From Haliscomenobacter sp041740695 (lineage in GTDB: Bacteria; Bacteroidota; Bacteroidia; Chitinophagales; Saprospiraceae): a stretch of 64,000 nucleotides of DNA. Below the pieces are notes generated by a model. That model was not told the DNA's origin, did not search any database, and worked only from the letters and a program-made list of their open reading frames with translations. Shown piece by piece: positions 8,557 to 16,305 of this stretch. The stretch is taken from contig NZ_JBGSLK010000020.1 of the NCBI RefSeq assembly GCF_041740695.1, positions 62,001 to 126,000 of the forward strand, in the 5' to 3' direction. Position 1 is the first letter of the stretch, and every line of letters starts with the position of its first letter. The position numbers were made by a program, and so were the translations under genes.

Positions 8557-9771
8557 TTAGTGCTGATCATCTTCCCCCATTACGTCATAACCCCGCCATT
8601 TGTATGATGTGGCAAGTCCCGATGCGGCGGGCCAGGCAATTTGATGCTCCTTACTTTTTACCCAATTTCGGCGGTCTTGTTCGGTAGCAAAAGAAATCTG
8701 AACCTGGTAGTTGTGGGTAGTTGGCTCCGCTTGAATCTCTTTGGCAAGGGGCTCTGGAAAAAGGCGCAAAAGTTTGGAACTGCGGTAGCCTTTCTGAACC
8801 GTCATAGCTGGTACATAGATGGCGTAATACACTTTTTCAAAAGCTTCGGCATTCTCTTTTGGCACCACAAAGTCCATTTGTAAAGCTACAGCCTTGGGCG
8901 TAACCAATGGTTTGCTGATGCTCAGGTTCTTTTGTTTGGAAGCAGAAATGCCAATGACGAGAAGTTCAAGGCCCTTTTCACCATTATTAGTGATGCTCAG
9001 TTTTTCACCCAAAACTCCAGAGAAGGCATCATCGGCTTTAATGTTTGCTGTTTCACCATTGATGGTAACCGTGCCAGATCCATTCACCACATAATAGACT
9101 GCTTCGGCACCTTCAAGTGCAGTCCGCCCGGCAGATTTCCCCGCTGGAATAAGCAAGTGATCAACGTGATCCCAATCGGTACGAAAAACTTCCGACCCGA
9201 TCAAACGACGGTAAAGGACGCCTTCACCTGCATAAATCTGGCTATTTGCCTTCAGTTTATCTTGCTCCAGGCGCGCCGATACAAATGCGGGAATGGGATC
9301 CAGACTTGCGCCAACCCGCGCATCGCCCAGATCAAAAGCATCTCCTACCCCTTTCTTTTGGCTTACCGCAAAATTGAGCCAACGAATAGGTTCGTTGGAG
9401 GCGTTGTAAATGGCATGGGAATCACCCAACTTGCAGGGCACAATTGCGGGTGCTTTTATTTTGGCAGTACGCCCATTGACCGTAAATTCTGCTTCCCCGC
9501 TGAGGATCACATACATTTCCTCGATGCTGTGGTGAAAATGATGGCCAATGCCCGATTTGGCATTGATCACACCCGTGTGTAGATAAAGAAAGTTGGTGGA
9601 CAGGTCATTGCGGCCGATCAATTGGGTAAATCCCATTTTTCCAGCACCTGCATGTACCGCCGAAAGTTCTCGGTATTTGGATGGATCATTGGGTATGATG
9701 CGATCCTTTAAGGGTTGGGCAGTGGCCTGCACTACGAAGCTGGCCACTAGTAGGATGAACAATTGTTTCAT
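8557..9771 (-). CDS. Secreted double-cupin protein with a C-terminal extra domain
   Basis: A 404-residue protein with a short signal peptide (MKQLFILLVASFVVQATAQ). The first cupin, residues about 50-150, holds the metal motif GIGHHFHHSIEEMYVILSGEAEF and then GDSHAIYN. The second, residues about 200-290, is weaker (HVDHLLIPAGKSAG, AEAVYYVVNGSG) and has lost most metal ligands. Residues about 300-400 resemble a small ferredoxin-like/ABM-type domain (FVVPKENAEAFEKVYYAIYVPA). Bicupins of this type include dioxygenases, isomerases and binding proteins. It lies between the PQQ dehydrogenase and the esterase in one minus-strand series, so it may act on an oxidised product. Function open. Confidence 0.8.
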   Translation of the reverse strand: MKQLFILLVASFVVQATAQPLKDRIIPNDPSKYRELSAVHAGAGKMGFTQLIGRNDLSTNFLYLHTGVINAKSGIGHHFHHSIEEMYVILSGEAEFTVNGRTAKIKAPAIVPCKLGDSHAIYNASNEPIRWLNFAVSQKKGVGDAFDLGDARVGASLDPIPAFVSARLEQDKLKANSQIYAGEGVLYRRLIGSEVFRTDWDHVDHLLIPAGKSAGRTALEGAEAVYYVVNGSGTVTINGETANIKADDAFSGVLGEKLSITNNGEKGLELLVIGISASKQKNLSISKPLVTPKAVALQMDFVVPKENAEAFEKVYYAIYVPAMTVQKGYRSSKLLRLFPEPLAKEIQAEPTTHNYQVQISFATEQDRRNWVKSKEHQIAWPAASGLATSYKWRGYDVMGEDDQH

Positions 9772-9823
9772 CTGCGATCTTGTTTGTTTATAGTTTCAAA
9801 AAAACGTATTGCTTGCACTCGTG

Positions 9824-12100
9824 TTACTTGCTGTTTGGCAGCGCATACACTACATAACCTCGTTGTACTGCCCCAGGCTTTTTGGAGTAATCATAACTGT
9901 CGCGTGTAAAGTTGGAAGTAGCGTTGATGACCAGGTACTGTTTTCCATTCAGGGTGTACATACTGGGCTGGGCATTGGCCTCATAACTCAGGGTAGTTTC
10001 CCATAAAATGTTCCCATTGTCGGCATCAAATGCATACAACTTACCTCCTTTGGCGGTGGCAAAAACTACCCCGGTTGAGGTAACTACCATTCCTTTTCTG
10101 AGGGTGCCGCCAGGAGCACCTTTGCTGGGGTCGCCCTTGGCGTATAAGGAATCCAGGCCGACGGGTTTTCTCCACTTGATGGTTCCTTTGTTCAAATCGT
10201 AAGCCACAATCGAAGACCAGGGTGGTGCCGCTAAACCTGACCATTCGGTTCCATAATCGGTGATGTAACGGTCTTTGGGGTGTTTTACGCCAGCGGGATA
10301 CTCCGTCATGGGCGCACTTCTTTGTGCATCTGGCTTGATGGTAGCGCCACCAGAAGCGACCACAGGTCCTTTAGGAGGGGCAGCGTTGGGCCGACGGGGA
10401 AAATTAAAGCTCCGCGGAGTACCTCCCAGATAGCGGTAAAGCGCTTCAATGGTTTCCTCACTGACATGCGTAAAGCCTGGCATTGACCCCTTGCCACCCA
10501 GAACAATGTCTTTAAATTCGGTGTAGATGATGTACTGCCCGGCATTGACTAACGCTGGGCCAGTCACGCCCTCCATGTTTTTCCCGTGGCAAGGCTGACA
10601 GGTAGAAGCATAAAAAGTTTTTACCTGAGCGATTTGATCCACCGACAGGTCCATTTTCGGAGACTCTACTTTTTTCAAACGATAGGTAGAGGCGTGTTCC
10701 TGCGTCAGAATGTACATCAATCCATTTTTAGGATCAGAGGCAGTATTGCCATAATTGGCACCTCCCAAGGCCCCGGGCATCATGATGGTTTCGTATTTGT
10801 CGGAGGGAGGAATGTACAAGCCAGACTTGGCCGAGGCCAGCCTTTTTTGCCATTGTTGTTTGATGCTGTCCGGGAAAAAAGGGTTCAGGGTTTCTAAAGT
10901 CACTTCATGCCTAGTGAAATTAGGGAGTGAAGAAATGGGCTGGGTGGGCCAGGCTTTTTCTCCCGGCATTTTGCTGGCAGGGAAGGGTTTTTCTTCGATG
11001 GGGAACAAAGGTTTTCCGGTTTCCCGATCGAATACAAACAAGAATCCATGTTTGGTAGCCACTGCTACGGCATCAATGTTTTTTCCACCATGATTCACCG
11101 TTAACAATTGTGGAGCACTTGCGAGATCGACGTCCCAAAGGTCGTGGTGTACAATTTGATAGTGCCACAAGCGTTTCCCCGTGCGTGCGTCCACTGCCAC
11201 GAGACAATTGCCGAAAAGGTTGCTGCCCAGACGGTCGGCACCATAAAAATCATAGGTTGGTGAACCAATGGGCAAAAAGGCGATTCCTCTGGTTTGATCT
11301 ACCGAGATTTCGCTCCATACATTCACTCCACCAACGTACTTGTAAGCATTTTTTGGCCAGGTTTTGTAGCCAAACTCTCCTGGTTGGGGGATGGTGTGGA
11401 AAGTCCATTCCAATTTTCCGCTGACTACATTGTAAGCCCGCACAAAGCCAGGTGCCGAGAAAAACCCTTCGCCAGGAGCGGAGCCTACGATCACCAGGTC
11501 ATCATAAATCACGCCGGGCATCATGGCCTGCATTCTGCGGATGGAAGAGGGATTCCGGCCTAGCCCTTCACGCATGTCCGTGTATCCATCATTGCCAAAA
11601 CTCGTGATGGTTTTTCCGGTCACTGCATCGATGGCCTGGAGGGAGTTGTTGAGGGTGAAGATCAGGCGCTTGTCCTTTTTGTCTTTGCTCTCCCAATAAT
11701 TGAGGCCCCTTCTACTCAAACCAGTGAGATTGGCGTGGATCCAGATTTCCTTGCCACTCAGCACACTCACCGCAATCAATGAATTGTTTTTGCCCATCAC
11801 ATACATCGTAGTGTCTACGATAATTGGGCTAAAGAAGTAGGGTTGCTGATCGCCCGAAGGATACATCCAGGCGACTTGCATCTTACCAACGTTTTCTTTG
11901 GTGATGTCCGCTGCTGCAAAATACCTGGATTGGTCGGGGCTGCCGCCGTAATGTGCCCAAGTGGTATGGGCGGGGTCGGTATTGTTGTCGCTATAATCAG
12001 CTAAGGACAACAATGCAATGACTACCAGTAACAGTAGTACAATAGAAGTGGGTGTAAAAAGGCTAGACACCTTTTTGTTTTTGTTGCGATCTTTAAACAT
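9824..12100 (-). CDS. Membrane-anchored PQQ-dependent dehydrogenase with inserted cytochrome c domain
   Basis: The start at 12100 (MFKDRNKNKKVSSL) gives one N-terminal membrane anchor, residues about 15-35, and a 758-residue protein; an upstream ATG at 12151 would add 17 doubtful residues. The body is an eight-bladed quinoprotein propeller like glucose/alcohol dehydrogenases: AHTTWAHYGGSPDQSRYF, tryptophan-docking repeats such as GKRLWHYQIVHHDLWDVD, and GNILWETTL at the end. At about residues 490-550 a cytochrome c domain is inserted between blades, with heme motif CQPCH and a likely axial Met in GKGSMPGF. The enzyme would oxidise a sugar or alcohol in the periplasm and pass electrons to the respiratory chain. 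It is the first gene of the minus-strand series. Confidence 0.88.
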   Translation of the reverse strand: MFKDRNKNKKVSSLFTPTSIVLLLLVVIALLSLADYSDNNTDPAHTTWAHYGGSPDQSRYFAAADITKENVGKMQVAWMYPSGDQQPYFFSPIIVDTTMYVMGKNNSLIAVSVLSGKEIWIHANLTGLSRRGLNYWESKDKKDKRLIFTLNNSLQAIDAVTGKTITSFGNDGYTDMREGLGRNPSSIRRMQAMMPGVIYDDLVIVGSAPGEGFFSAPGFVRAYNVVSGKLEWTFHTIPQPGEFGYKTWPKNAYKYVGGVNVWSEISVDQTRGIAFLPIGSPTYDFYGADRLGSNLFGNCLVAVDARTGKRLWHYQIVHHDLWDVDLASAPQLLTVNHGGKNIDAVAVATKHGFLFVFDRETGKPLFPIEEKPFPASKMPGEKAWPTQPISSLPNFTRHEVTLETLNPFFPDSIKQQWQKRLASAKSGLYIPPSDKYETIMMPGALGGANYGNTASDPKNGLMYILTQEHASTYRLKKVESPKMDLSVDQIAQVKTFYASTCQPCHGKNMEGVTGPALVNAGQYIIYTEFKDIVLGGKGSMPGFTHVSEETIEALYRYLGGTPRSFNFPRRPNAAPPKGPVVASGGATIKPDAQRSAPMTEYPAGVKHPKDRYITDYGTEWSGLAAPPWSSIVAYDLNKGTIKWRKPVGLDSLYAKGDPSKGAPGGTLRKGMVVTSTGVVFATAKGGKLYAFDADNGNILWETTLSYEANAQPSMYTLNGKQYLVINATSNFTRDSYDYSKKPGAVQRGYVVYALPNSK

Positions 12101-12180
12101 GTAGGCTCCATTTAACATTACCAATGCGACATCCAATGCTTTGATTAGCAAATCGCATTGGTAATGCGATGAAAAACGCT

Positions 12181-12209
12181 AAAATAATTGTCTAAATTAC
12201 AATTATTTT
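12181..12209. promoter_or_regulatory. Perfect AT-rich inverted repeat upstream of the PQQ dehydrogenase
   Basis: AAAATAATTGT, CTAAATT, ACAATTATTTT: 11-base perfect arms around a 7-base centre, 81 bases upstream of the PQQ dehydrogenase start. A transcription-factor site is plausible because of the position and symmetry; a similar but imperfect site lies at 1110-1137. Confidence 0.35.
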
Positions 12210-12357
12210 GAAATGCAGAGAAAAATTTGGGGAAAAAATTTCCTGCTTGTACTGTGCATTACAAAGTGAAAATTCCAGTTGGATGGATGCCAGCAATTAA
12301 TGCTTGACTAAACAGCCTACTTTCTGTATCTTGCCGCCATAGTAAATCATTTTCCAC

Positions 12358-12594
12358 ATGGAATTAAAATTGGATTTGAACTATCCGCAAATTCTCAACT
12401 TGGTTCGGCAACTTCCCGTCAATCAAATAGCGAAGCTGCTTGTTGATGCACAAAGTATTTTGGAAGAGGAGAAGACAAGTGAAAACGTAGCTTCTTTTCA
12501 AGCATTCCTGCTTTCTGCGCCTGTAATGAGCGATGAACAATATGATTCGTTCCTTGAAAACCGAAAAATGTTTGCGCAGTGGAGAATGGGATGA
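12358..12594 (+). CDS. Probable VapB-type antitoxin, partner of a broken toxin gene
   Basis: A 78-residue, mostly helical protein (LNYPQILNLVRQLPVNQIAKLLVDAQSIL, then an acidic linker and a C-terminal helix). Its size and pattern match the small antitoxins found before PIN-domain toxins in Bacteroidota and Cyanobacteria. The key context is the ATGA overlap at 12591-12594 with a reading frame that begins exactly like a PIN toxin but stops after 28 codons. The antitoxin is therefore an intact remnant without a working local toxin. It may still regulate its promoter or neutralise a related toxin elsewhere. Confidence 0.65.
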   Translation: MELKLDLNYPQILNLVRQLPVNQIAKLLVDAQSILEEEKTSENVASFQAFLLSAPVMSDEQYDSFLENRKMFAQWRMG

Positions 12595-12677
12595 TTTGTT
12601 TGGACACCTCTATTTTGATTGATTTTTTCAGAAAAGAAAAAAAGGAAAACTCGCTTTTTTTCCGACTGACTCAGTAG
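12591..12677 (+). pseudogene. Truncated PIN-domain (VapC-type) toxin stub, 28 codons
   Basis: Starting with the ATG that overlaps the antitoxin stop, the frame reads MICLDTSILIDFFRK, the first strand and first catalytic Asp of a PIN ribonuclease (usual form LDTNILIDFLR), and goes on KEKKENSLFFRLTQ before a TAG stop. A normal toxin has about 125-140 residues with three more acidic catalytic residues. None can be found in any frame after the stop, so the rest has been lost by deletion rather than only a point stop. The product cannot be an active ribonuclease. Confidence 0.7.
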
Positions 12678-12760
12678 TATCGAATTTTTACGGTGTCTGT
12701 AATTACGATCAGGAAAACTGCGGTCAGGAATAGGGTAATTCTTTTATAATAGTTGGTCAT
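12671..12760 (-). CDS. Possible 29-residue single-span membrane peptide
   Basis: The frame MTNYYKRITLFLTAVFLIVITD followed by TVKIRYY has a positively charged start and one hydrophobic stretch of about 13-15 residues. It is preceded by AAACAAACAACAGCC, similar to leaders of other genes in this window. It overlaps the end of the toxin stub on the other strand by a few bases. It may be a real small membrane protein or a chance frame; there is no known family. Confidence 0.3.
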   Translation of the reverse strand: MTNYYKRITLFLTAVFLIVITDTVKIRYY

Positions 12761-12849
12761 GGCTGTTGTTTGTTTGGAAATCTTCCAAGCCTAAGCCGGA
12801 GAAAGCAGCGTCAGTACTTGTTTTTTGATTACATGACACGGTGATTTTA

Positions 12850-12914
12850 AGCAATAAAAAATAAACCATTGGGCCTCCGTTTTTATAACCCATAAGGACG
12901 GTAATGCCCAATGG
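12850..12914 (-). terminator. Rho-independent-type terminator for the DUF4440-like fragment
   Basis: On the minus strand the stem CCATTGGGC ... GCCCAATGG (9 perfect pairs, with an inner ACGG/CCGT pairing) is followed by TTTATTTTTTATT. It begins 3 bases past the stop of the fragment at 12917-13123, so a functional gene once ended here. Confidence 0.6.
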
Positions 12915-12916
12915 CC

Positions 12917-13123
12917 TCAAAGTCTAACTGGGGTCTGTTTTTCTAAAGTTGGTGCATCATTATTGTAAATATCCCTGATGCAAGGGTATTTGCCATTCCG
13001 CTTTTCAAAAATGGAAACATACTTACCAGTGGTTACTTTGCCAGTGGCATCGGTGGAGGTGGTTTTCCCGGCTTTGATGACCAAATCATCTGCTACTTTA
13101 ATGTCCTCTTGCAGCTTTGCCAA
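12917..13123 (-). pseudogene. C-terminal fragment of a DUF4440/SnoaL-like (NTF2-fold) protein
   Basis: The 68-residue frame contains GKVTTGKYVSIFEKRNGKYPCIRDIYNND, the typical last two strands of DUF4440 ketosteroid-isomerase-like proteins (usual form: GKY..VWKK..GKWKIVRDIWNSD). A full domain has about 120-150 residues. The N-terminal half is missing and no start with a signal peptide or helix is found upstream. It is followed by an intact terminator-like hairpin. Most likely a decaying gene. Confidence 0.55.
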
Positions 13124-13199
13124 TGAGGAAAGGGAAGAAAAATGGTGCGCCTGTGATTAATTTTGACTCACTCTAATCTTCCCTTTCCCATCCGAATGT

Positions 13200-13372
13200 T
13201 TAGTATGAACAATCTATTTCTCCGATCCGGGTGTCAAAAATGGTTCCCCATATTTTGTAGCAGGCGTTGATCTTGGAGCCACTAAAGTTTTTAACAAAAC
13301 CCAGTGGGTCGGTGACCCCGTAACCGTCCACTTTCAGCTGTACATCGGTAGCACCTTCGGGAATTATTTGCC
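13200..13372 (-). pseudogene. Unrecognised C-terminal gene fragment
   Basis: Directly after the stop of the large secreted protein, another minus-strand frame is open for about 56 codons: IIPEGATDVQLKVDGYGV, TDPLGFVKNFSGSKINACYK, then IWGTIFDTRIGEIDCSY and a stop at 13200-13202. An in-frame stop sits just before it and there is no good start. The ordered beta-strand pattern, with two Cys that could pair, looks like a real protein end. It could be the displaced C-terminus of a protein related to the upstream gene, cut off by a frameshift. I do not recognise the family. Confidence 0.4.
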
Positions 13373-16120
13373 CTCAGGTACCCGATGATAACTGGATTTG
13401 TTTTTACCTCCCAGGGGTTCTATCAGGAGTTCATCCTTGGTCGAGAATGTAAGGTACTCTCCGTCTTCGGAATTCCTGTAGGTGTTGGGGTTTCGTGAAT
13501 CTCGTGTATACATTCGGGCTTCACCAATCACTTGGCCTTCTTTGCTCGAAATCGTTTCCGATTTTAATCCATTGACCGTATGGGTGATTCGCAGGAATCC
13601 TTTTGAATCGTTTCTTTGCCAGGTGCCGGCAAAATCGTGAACCCGATTGAATGTCTTGACCCGATTACTGCCCTTGGGCTTTAGTTCAAAGGAGTCATCA
13701 CTTAGGAACTTATAGACGTCACCTGACAGGTTAAATTGGTTCGGGATGGTGGAATCCGAAGAAAATGCATACGGCCCCTTGACGGGACTGCCCCCTGGAG
13801 TTTGAATTTCCCTGAGCTGCAAGGAGTTCCCGGTTTTCTTGATTTCAACTAGGTTCTTCTGGTATTCTTCACTCCAAAGTCCTTCCGGCTCAAAATCGGT
13901 AAATACGAACACAGCCTTTCCTCCGCTGTAGAACATCTTGTCCAATTTCATCTGTGAAACCGTTTCCTCCAGGTACCATTCGCTCATAAGATTTTCAAAT
14001 GGCGATCCCTTGACGGCAAAGGAGTACTTGCCCAATTCGGCCTGAATAAGTTTCTGAGTCAGCGTATCCTCAACTCCAAAGCTCAACAGGATCTGCCCGG
14101 CCTCGTCCAAAACGGCTTCCTTACGATCCGTAATACCCTGGATATCGTCCTTTACTTCTATGGCCGTGCTGGCCAGATCAAATCCGAACAAGGCCATATC
14201 AGCTACCGTAGCCGTCACTTTGGCGACATTGGCCAGGGTGCTCGCGGTTCCTGCTACAGCGGCTGTAGCGGTGGCCGCTACTCCTGCCGTTGCTCCTCCC
14301 GTTGCTACAGTTGCCACCACCGAAACAAACGCTACCGTGGCCGTGGTGATAAGCGACCAGATGGCCTTTGAGTTTTGCAGATAACCATCCACCAACATAC
14401 TGTCCTTTGCTCCGGGTTGCAGGTCTCTAGACCAGCACTGCGCCAGTCCATTTCTCCAGGGGGCTCCTGCGCAGCCGTATTTGTGGATGGCCGGGGTAAT
14501 CTTCTTGCTGCTTCCATTGATGAATACTAGTTCCTTTATGGCAAGGGCCTGTGGACCTGGCAGGAGCTTGCATTTGTTAATTATATAATCCCGGATGGTT
14601 TCATTTTTGAAATTCCAGAACAAATATGACAACAGGGCGTCATCTCGCGAAATAGGTTCCGCTTCCACCAATCGCAGTTGTTGCTGTTGGTCACCTGGGG
14701 TGTCGCCCCAAGTAAAAGCCGGCATATCCCAGCGGGTAGACAGCACTTCGTTGTTAGACACATTGTATAGCTTGACGAAATCTCCTTCCGAAACCAATCG
14801 GAACCGCTGGCGCTTGTCGTCGTCTTTAAAATCCCATTGCCCGAAGTTCTTCTTCGATTCTGGTAAGGCCAAAGCCTGTCCGAAACCGTTCCTGGCGGCC
14901 TTATTGAAGATCCAGTATTCGTCGGGCTTGCCGGTGGGTATGAAGAGCCATTTGTCGTACCCTTCATCATAGGTGTCTTTTTTACCTCCACCCGCTTCGC
15001 CATTCCCCCAGATACATAAGTTCTGATTGGCTGAGGTTCGGAACTGCAGCTTGTAGTACACGCCGGATTTAATGCTAACTCGAGATACACAGTTGGGATC
15101 TTTAACATCCCATTCGCCCCACATGCCACCGACGCCCTGGTTACTGGTGCGTTTTGGTGGGCCTTGATTGACGCCATTGATCACGATGGAAGTACTTTTG
15201 GCAGCAGCTTCCCAGCCCATTCCACCGTCAGAAGCCAGGCGGGCGGAGTACTGAACGATACCCACTCCTTTGCATCCATCATTTTTAGGGGTGTTCCACT
15301 TCGGTAAGCAGGTGTTATCCTTAAGATCCCATTCGCCCCACATCCCTCCAGCGCCCTGATTACTGGTGCGTTTTGGTGGGCCTTGATTGACGCCATTGAT
15401 CACGATGGAAGTGCTTTTGGCAGCAGCTTCCCAGCCCATTCCACCGTCGGTAGAAAGGCGGGCGGAGTATTGAACAATGCCGGGACTGATGCAATTGTCT
15501 TTTTTGGGCGTTCCCCACTTTGGGAGGCAAGAGTCGTCTTTGATGTCCCATTCGCCCCACATTCCGCCGACGCCCTGGTTGCTGGTGCGTTTTGGCCGGC
15601 CTTGATTGACGCCATTGATCACAATGGTAGTCGATTTAGCGGCGATGTCCCAACCCAGCCCAGCATCTGAAGCCAATCGGGCAGAGTACGTGGCAATGCC
15701 ATTGCCGATACAACGATCCTTTTTGGGAGCGCCCCAAATTGGCAGGCAGGATTTGTCGTCGATGTCCCATTCACCCCACATGCCCCCCAAACCCTGGTTG
15801 CTGGTGCGTTTTGGCGTTCCCTGGTTAACACCGTTGATGACAATGGAGGTGGTTTTGGCTGCATTTTCCCAGCCCTTGCCCGCATCATTTGCCAATCGGG
15901 CAGAGTAGGTGGCTCTACCGCTACCGATACAGCGATCCTTTTTAGGTGCCCCCCAAGACTGGGCAGATAGGGAGAAGCTGAAGAGAATTGCACATAATAA
16001 GTAAACGGTTTTGAGAAAGAAGCGCCTTTCTCCAGCTAACCGTAAACGGCGGGGTAAATCAGGCAGAAATCGATCGTTTTTGCTTGCCGTTTTTTGGTAA
16101 ATGCTACTAAAGTGAACCAT
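13364..16120 (-). CDS. Large secreted protein: four 73-residue repeats, ricin-like domain, hydrophobic segment
   Basis: I chose the ATG at 16120 (918 residues); a charged leader (RRLRLAGERRFF) and hydrophobic stretch TVYLLCAILFSFSLSAQ form a long signal peptide. Residues about 52-345 are four near-identical 73-residue repeats, each with WGxPKxDxC, YSARLxxDxGxGW, INGVNQG and GGMWGEWD and two Cys, probably one disulfide per repeat. Residues about 345-485 resemble a ricin-type beta-trefoil. Residues about 587-650 are an Ala/Gly/Thr/Val-rich hydrophobic stretch that could insert in a membrane. The last 170 residues are beta-rich (FAGTWQRNDSKGFLRI). A secreted carbohydrate-binding, perhaps membrane-active protein is plausible, but no toxin family is recognised. 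It follows the hybrid sensor on the same strand. Confidence 0.75.
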   Translation of the reverse strand: MVHFSSIYQKTASKNDRFLPDLPRRLRLAGERRFFLKTVYLLCAILFSFSLSAQSWGAPKKDRCIGSGRATYSARLANDAGKGWENAAKTTSIVINGVNQGTPKRTSNQGLGGMWGEWDIDDKSCLPIWGAPKKDRCIGNGIATYSARLASDAGLGWDIAAKSTTIVINGVNQGRPKRTSNQGVGGMWGEWDIKDDSCLPKWGTPKKDNCISPGIVQYSARLSTDGGMGWEAAAKSTSIVINGVNQGPPKRTSNQGAGGMWGEWDLKDNTCLPKWNTPKNDGCKGVGIVQYSARLASDGGMGWEAAAKSTSIVINGVNQGPPKRTSNQGVGGMWGEWDVKDPNCVSRVSIKSGVYYKLQFRTSANQNLCIWGNGEAGGGKKDTYDEGYDKWLFIPTGKPDEYWIFNKAARNGFGQALALPESKKNFGQWDFKDDDKRQRFRLVSEGDFVKLYNVSNNEVLSTRWDMPAFTWGDTPGDQQQQLRLVEAEPISRDDALLSYLFWNFKNETIRDYIINKCKLLPGPQALAIKELVFINGSSKKITPAIHKYGCAGAPWRNGLAQCWSRDLQPGAKDSMLVDGYLQNSKAIWSLITTATVAFVSVVATVATGGATAGVAATATAAVAGTASTLANVAKVTATVADMALFGFDLASTAIEVKDDIQGITDRKEAVLDEAGQILLSFGVEDTLTQKLIQAELGKYSFAVKGSPFENLMSEWYLEETVSQMKLDKMFYSGGKAVFVFTDFEPEGLWSEEYQKNLVEIKKTGNSLQLREIQTPGGSPVKGPYAFSSDSTIPNQFNLSGDVYKFLSDDSFELKPKGSNRVKTFNRVHDFAGTWQRNDSKGFLRITHTVNGLKSETISSKEGQVIGEARMYTRDSRNPNTYRNSEDGEYLTFSTKDELLIEPLGGKNKSSYHRVPEGK
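15085..15960. repeat. Four tandem 219-bp coding repeats
   Basis: Within the large secreted protein gene, a unit of 219 bases (73 codons) recurs four times. Copies two to four are very similar at base level, for example around the INGVNQG and MWGEWD codons, which points to recent duplication or gene conversion and predicts copy-number variation between strains. Confidence 0.9.
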
Positions 16121-16305
16121 GACGAAATGTTTTAATTCAACTCCCCGAAAAGAATTTTCAGGAACCCTACAAAGATGCAAGAAGCCCCGCCACACCACCC
16201 GCACACGTTTCGCAAAAAACTGGACAGGATTCGCATTAGGCAAAAAAATGACAGGACAGCTTTTGCAAACTGCCCAAAATTCAATCGTAACCAACAGAAT
16301 ATTAG

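Noticed and set aside
12978..13160. Plus-strand 60-codon frame over the DUF4440-like fragment
   Set aside because: The minus-strand reading shows recognisable DUF4440 strands and a terminator, so the plus frame is a shadow.
15085..15960. CRISPR-like repetition
   Set aside because: The regular 219-base period is coding tandem repeats of one protein with no short repeat/variable spacer pattern.
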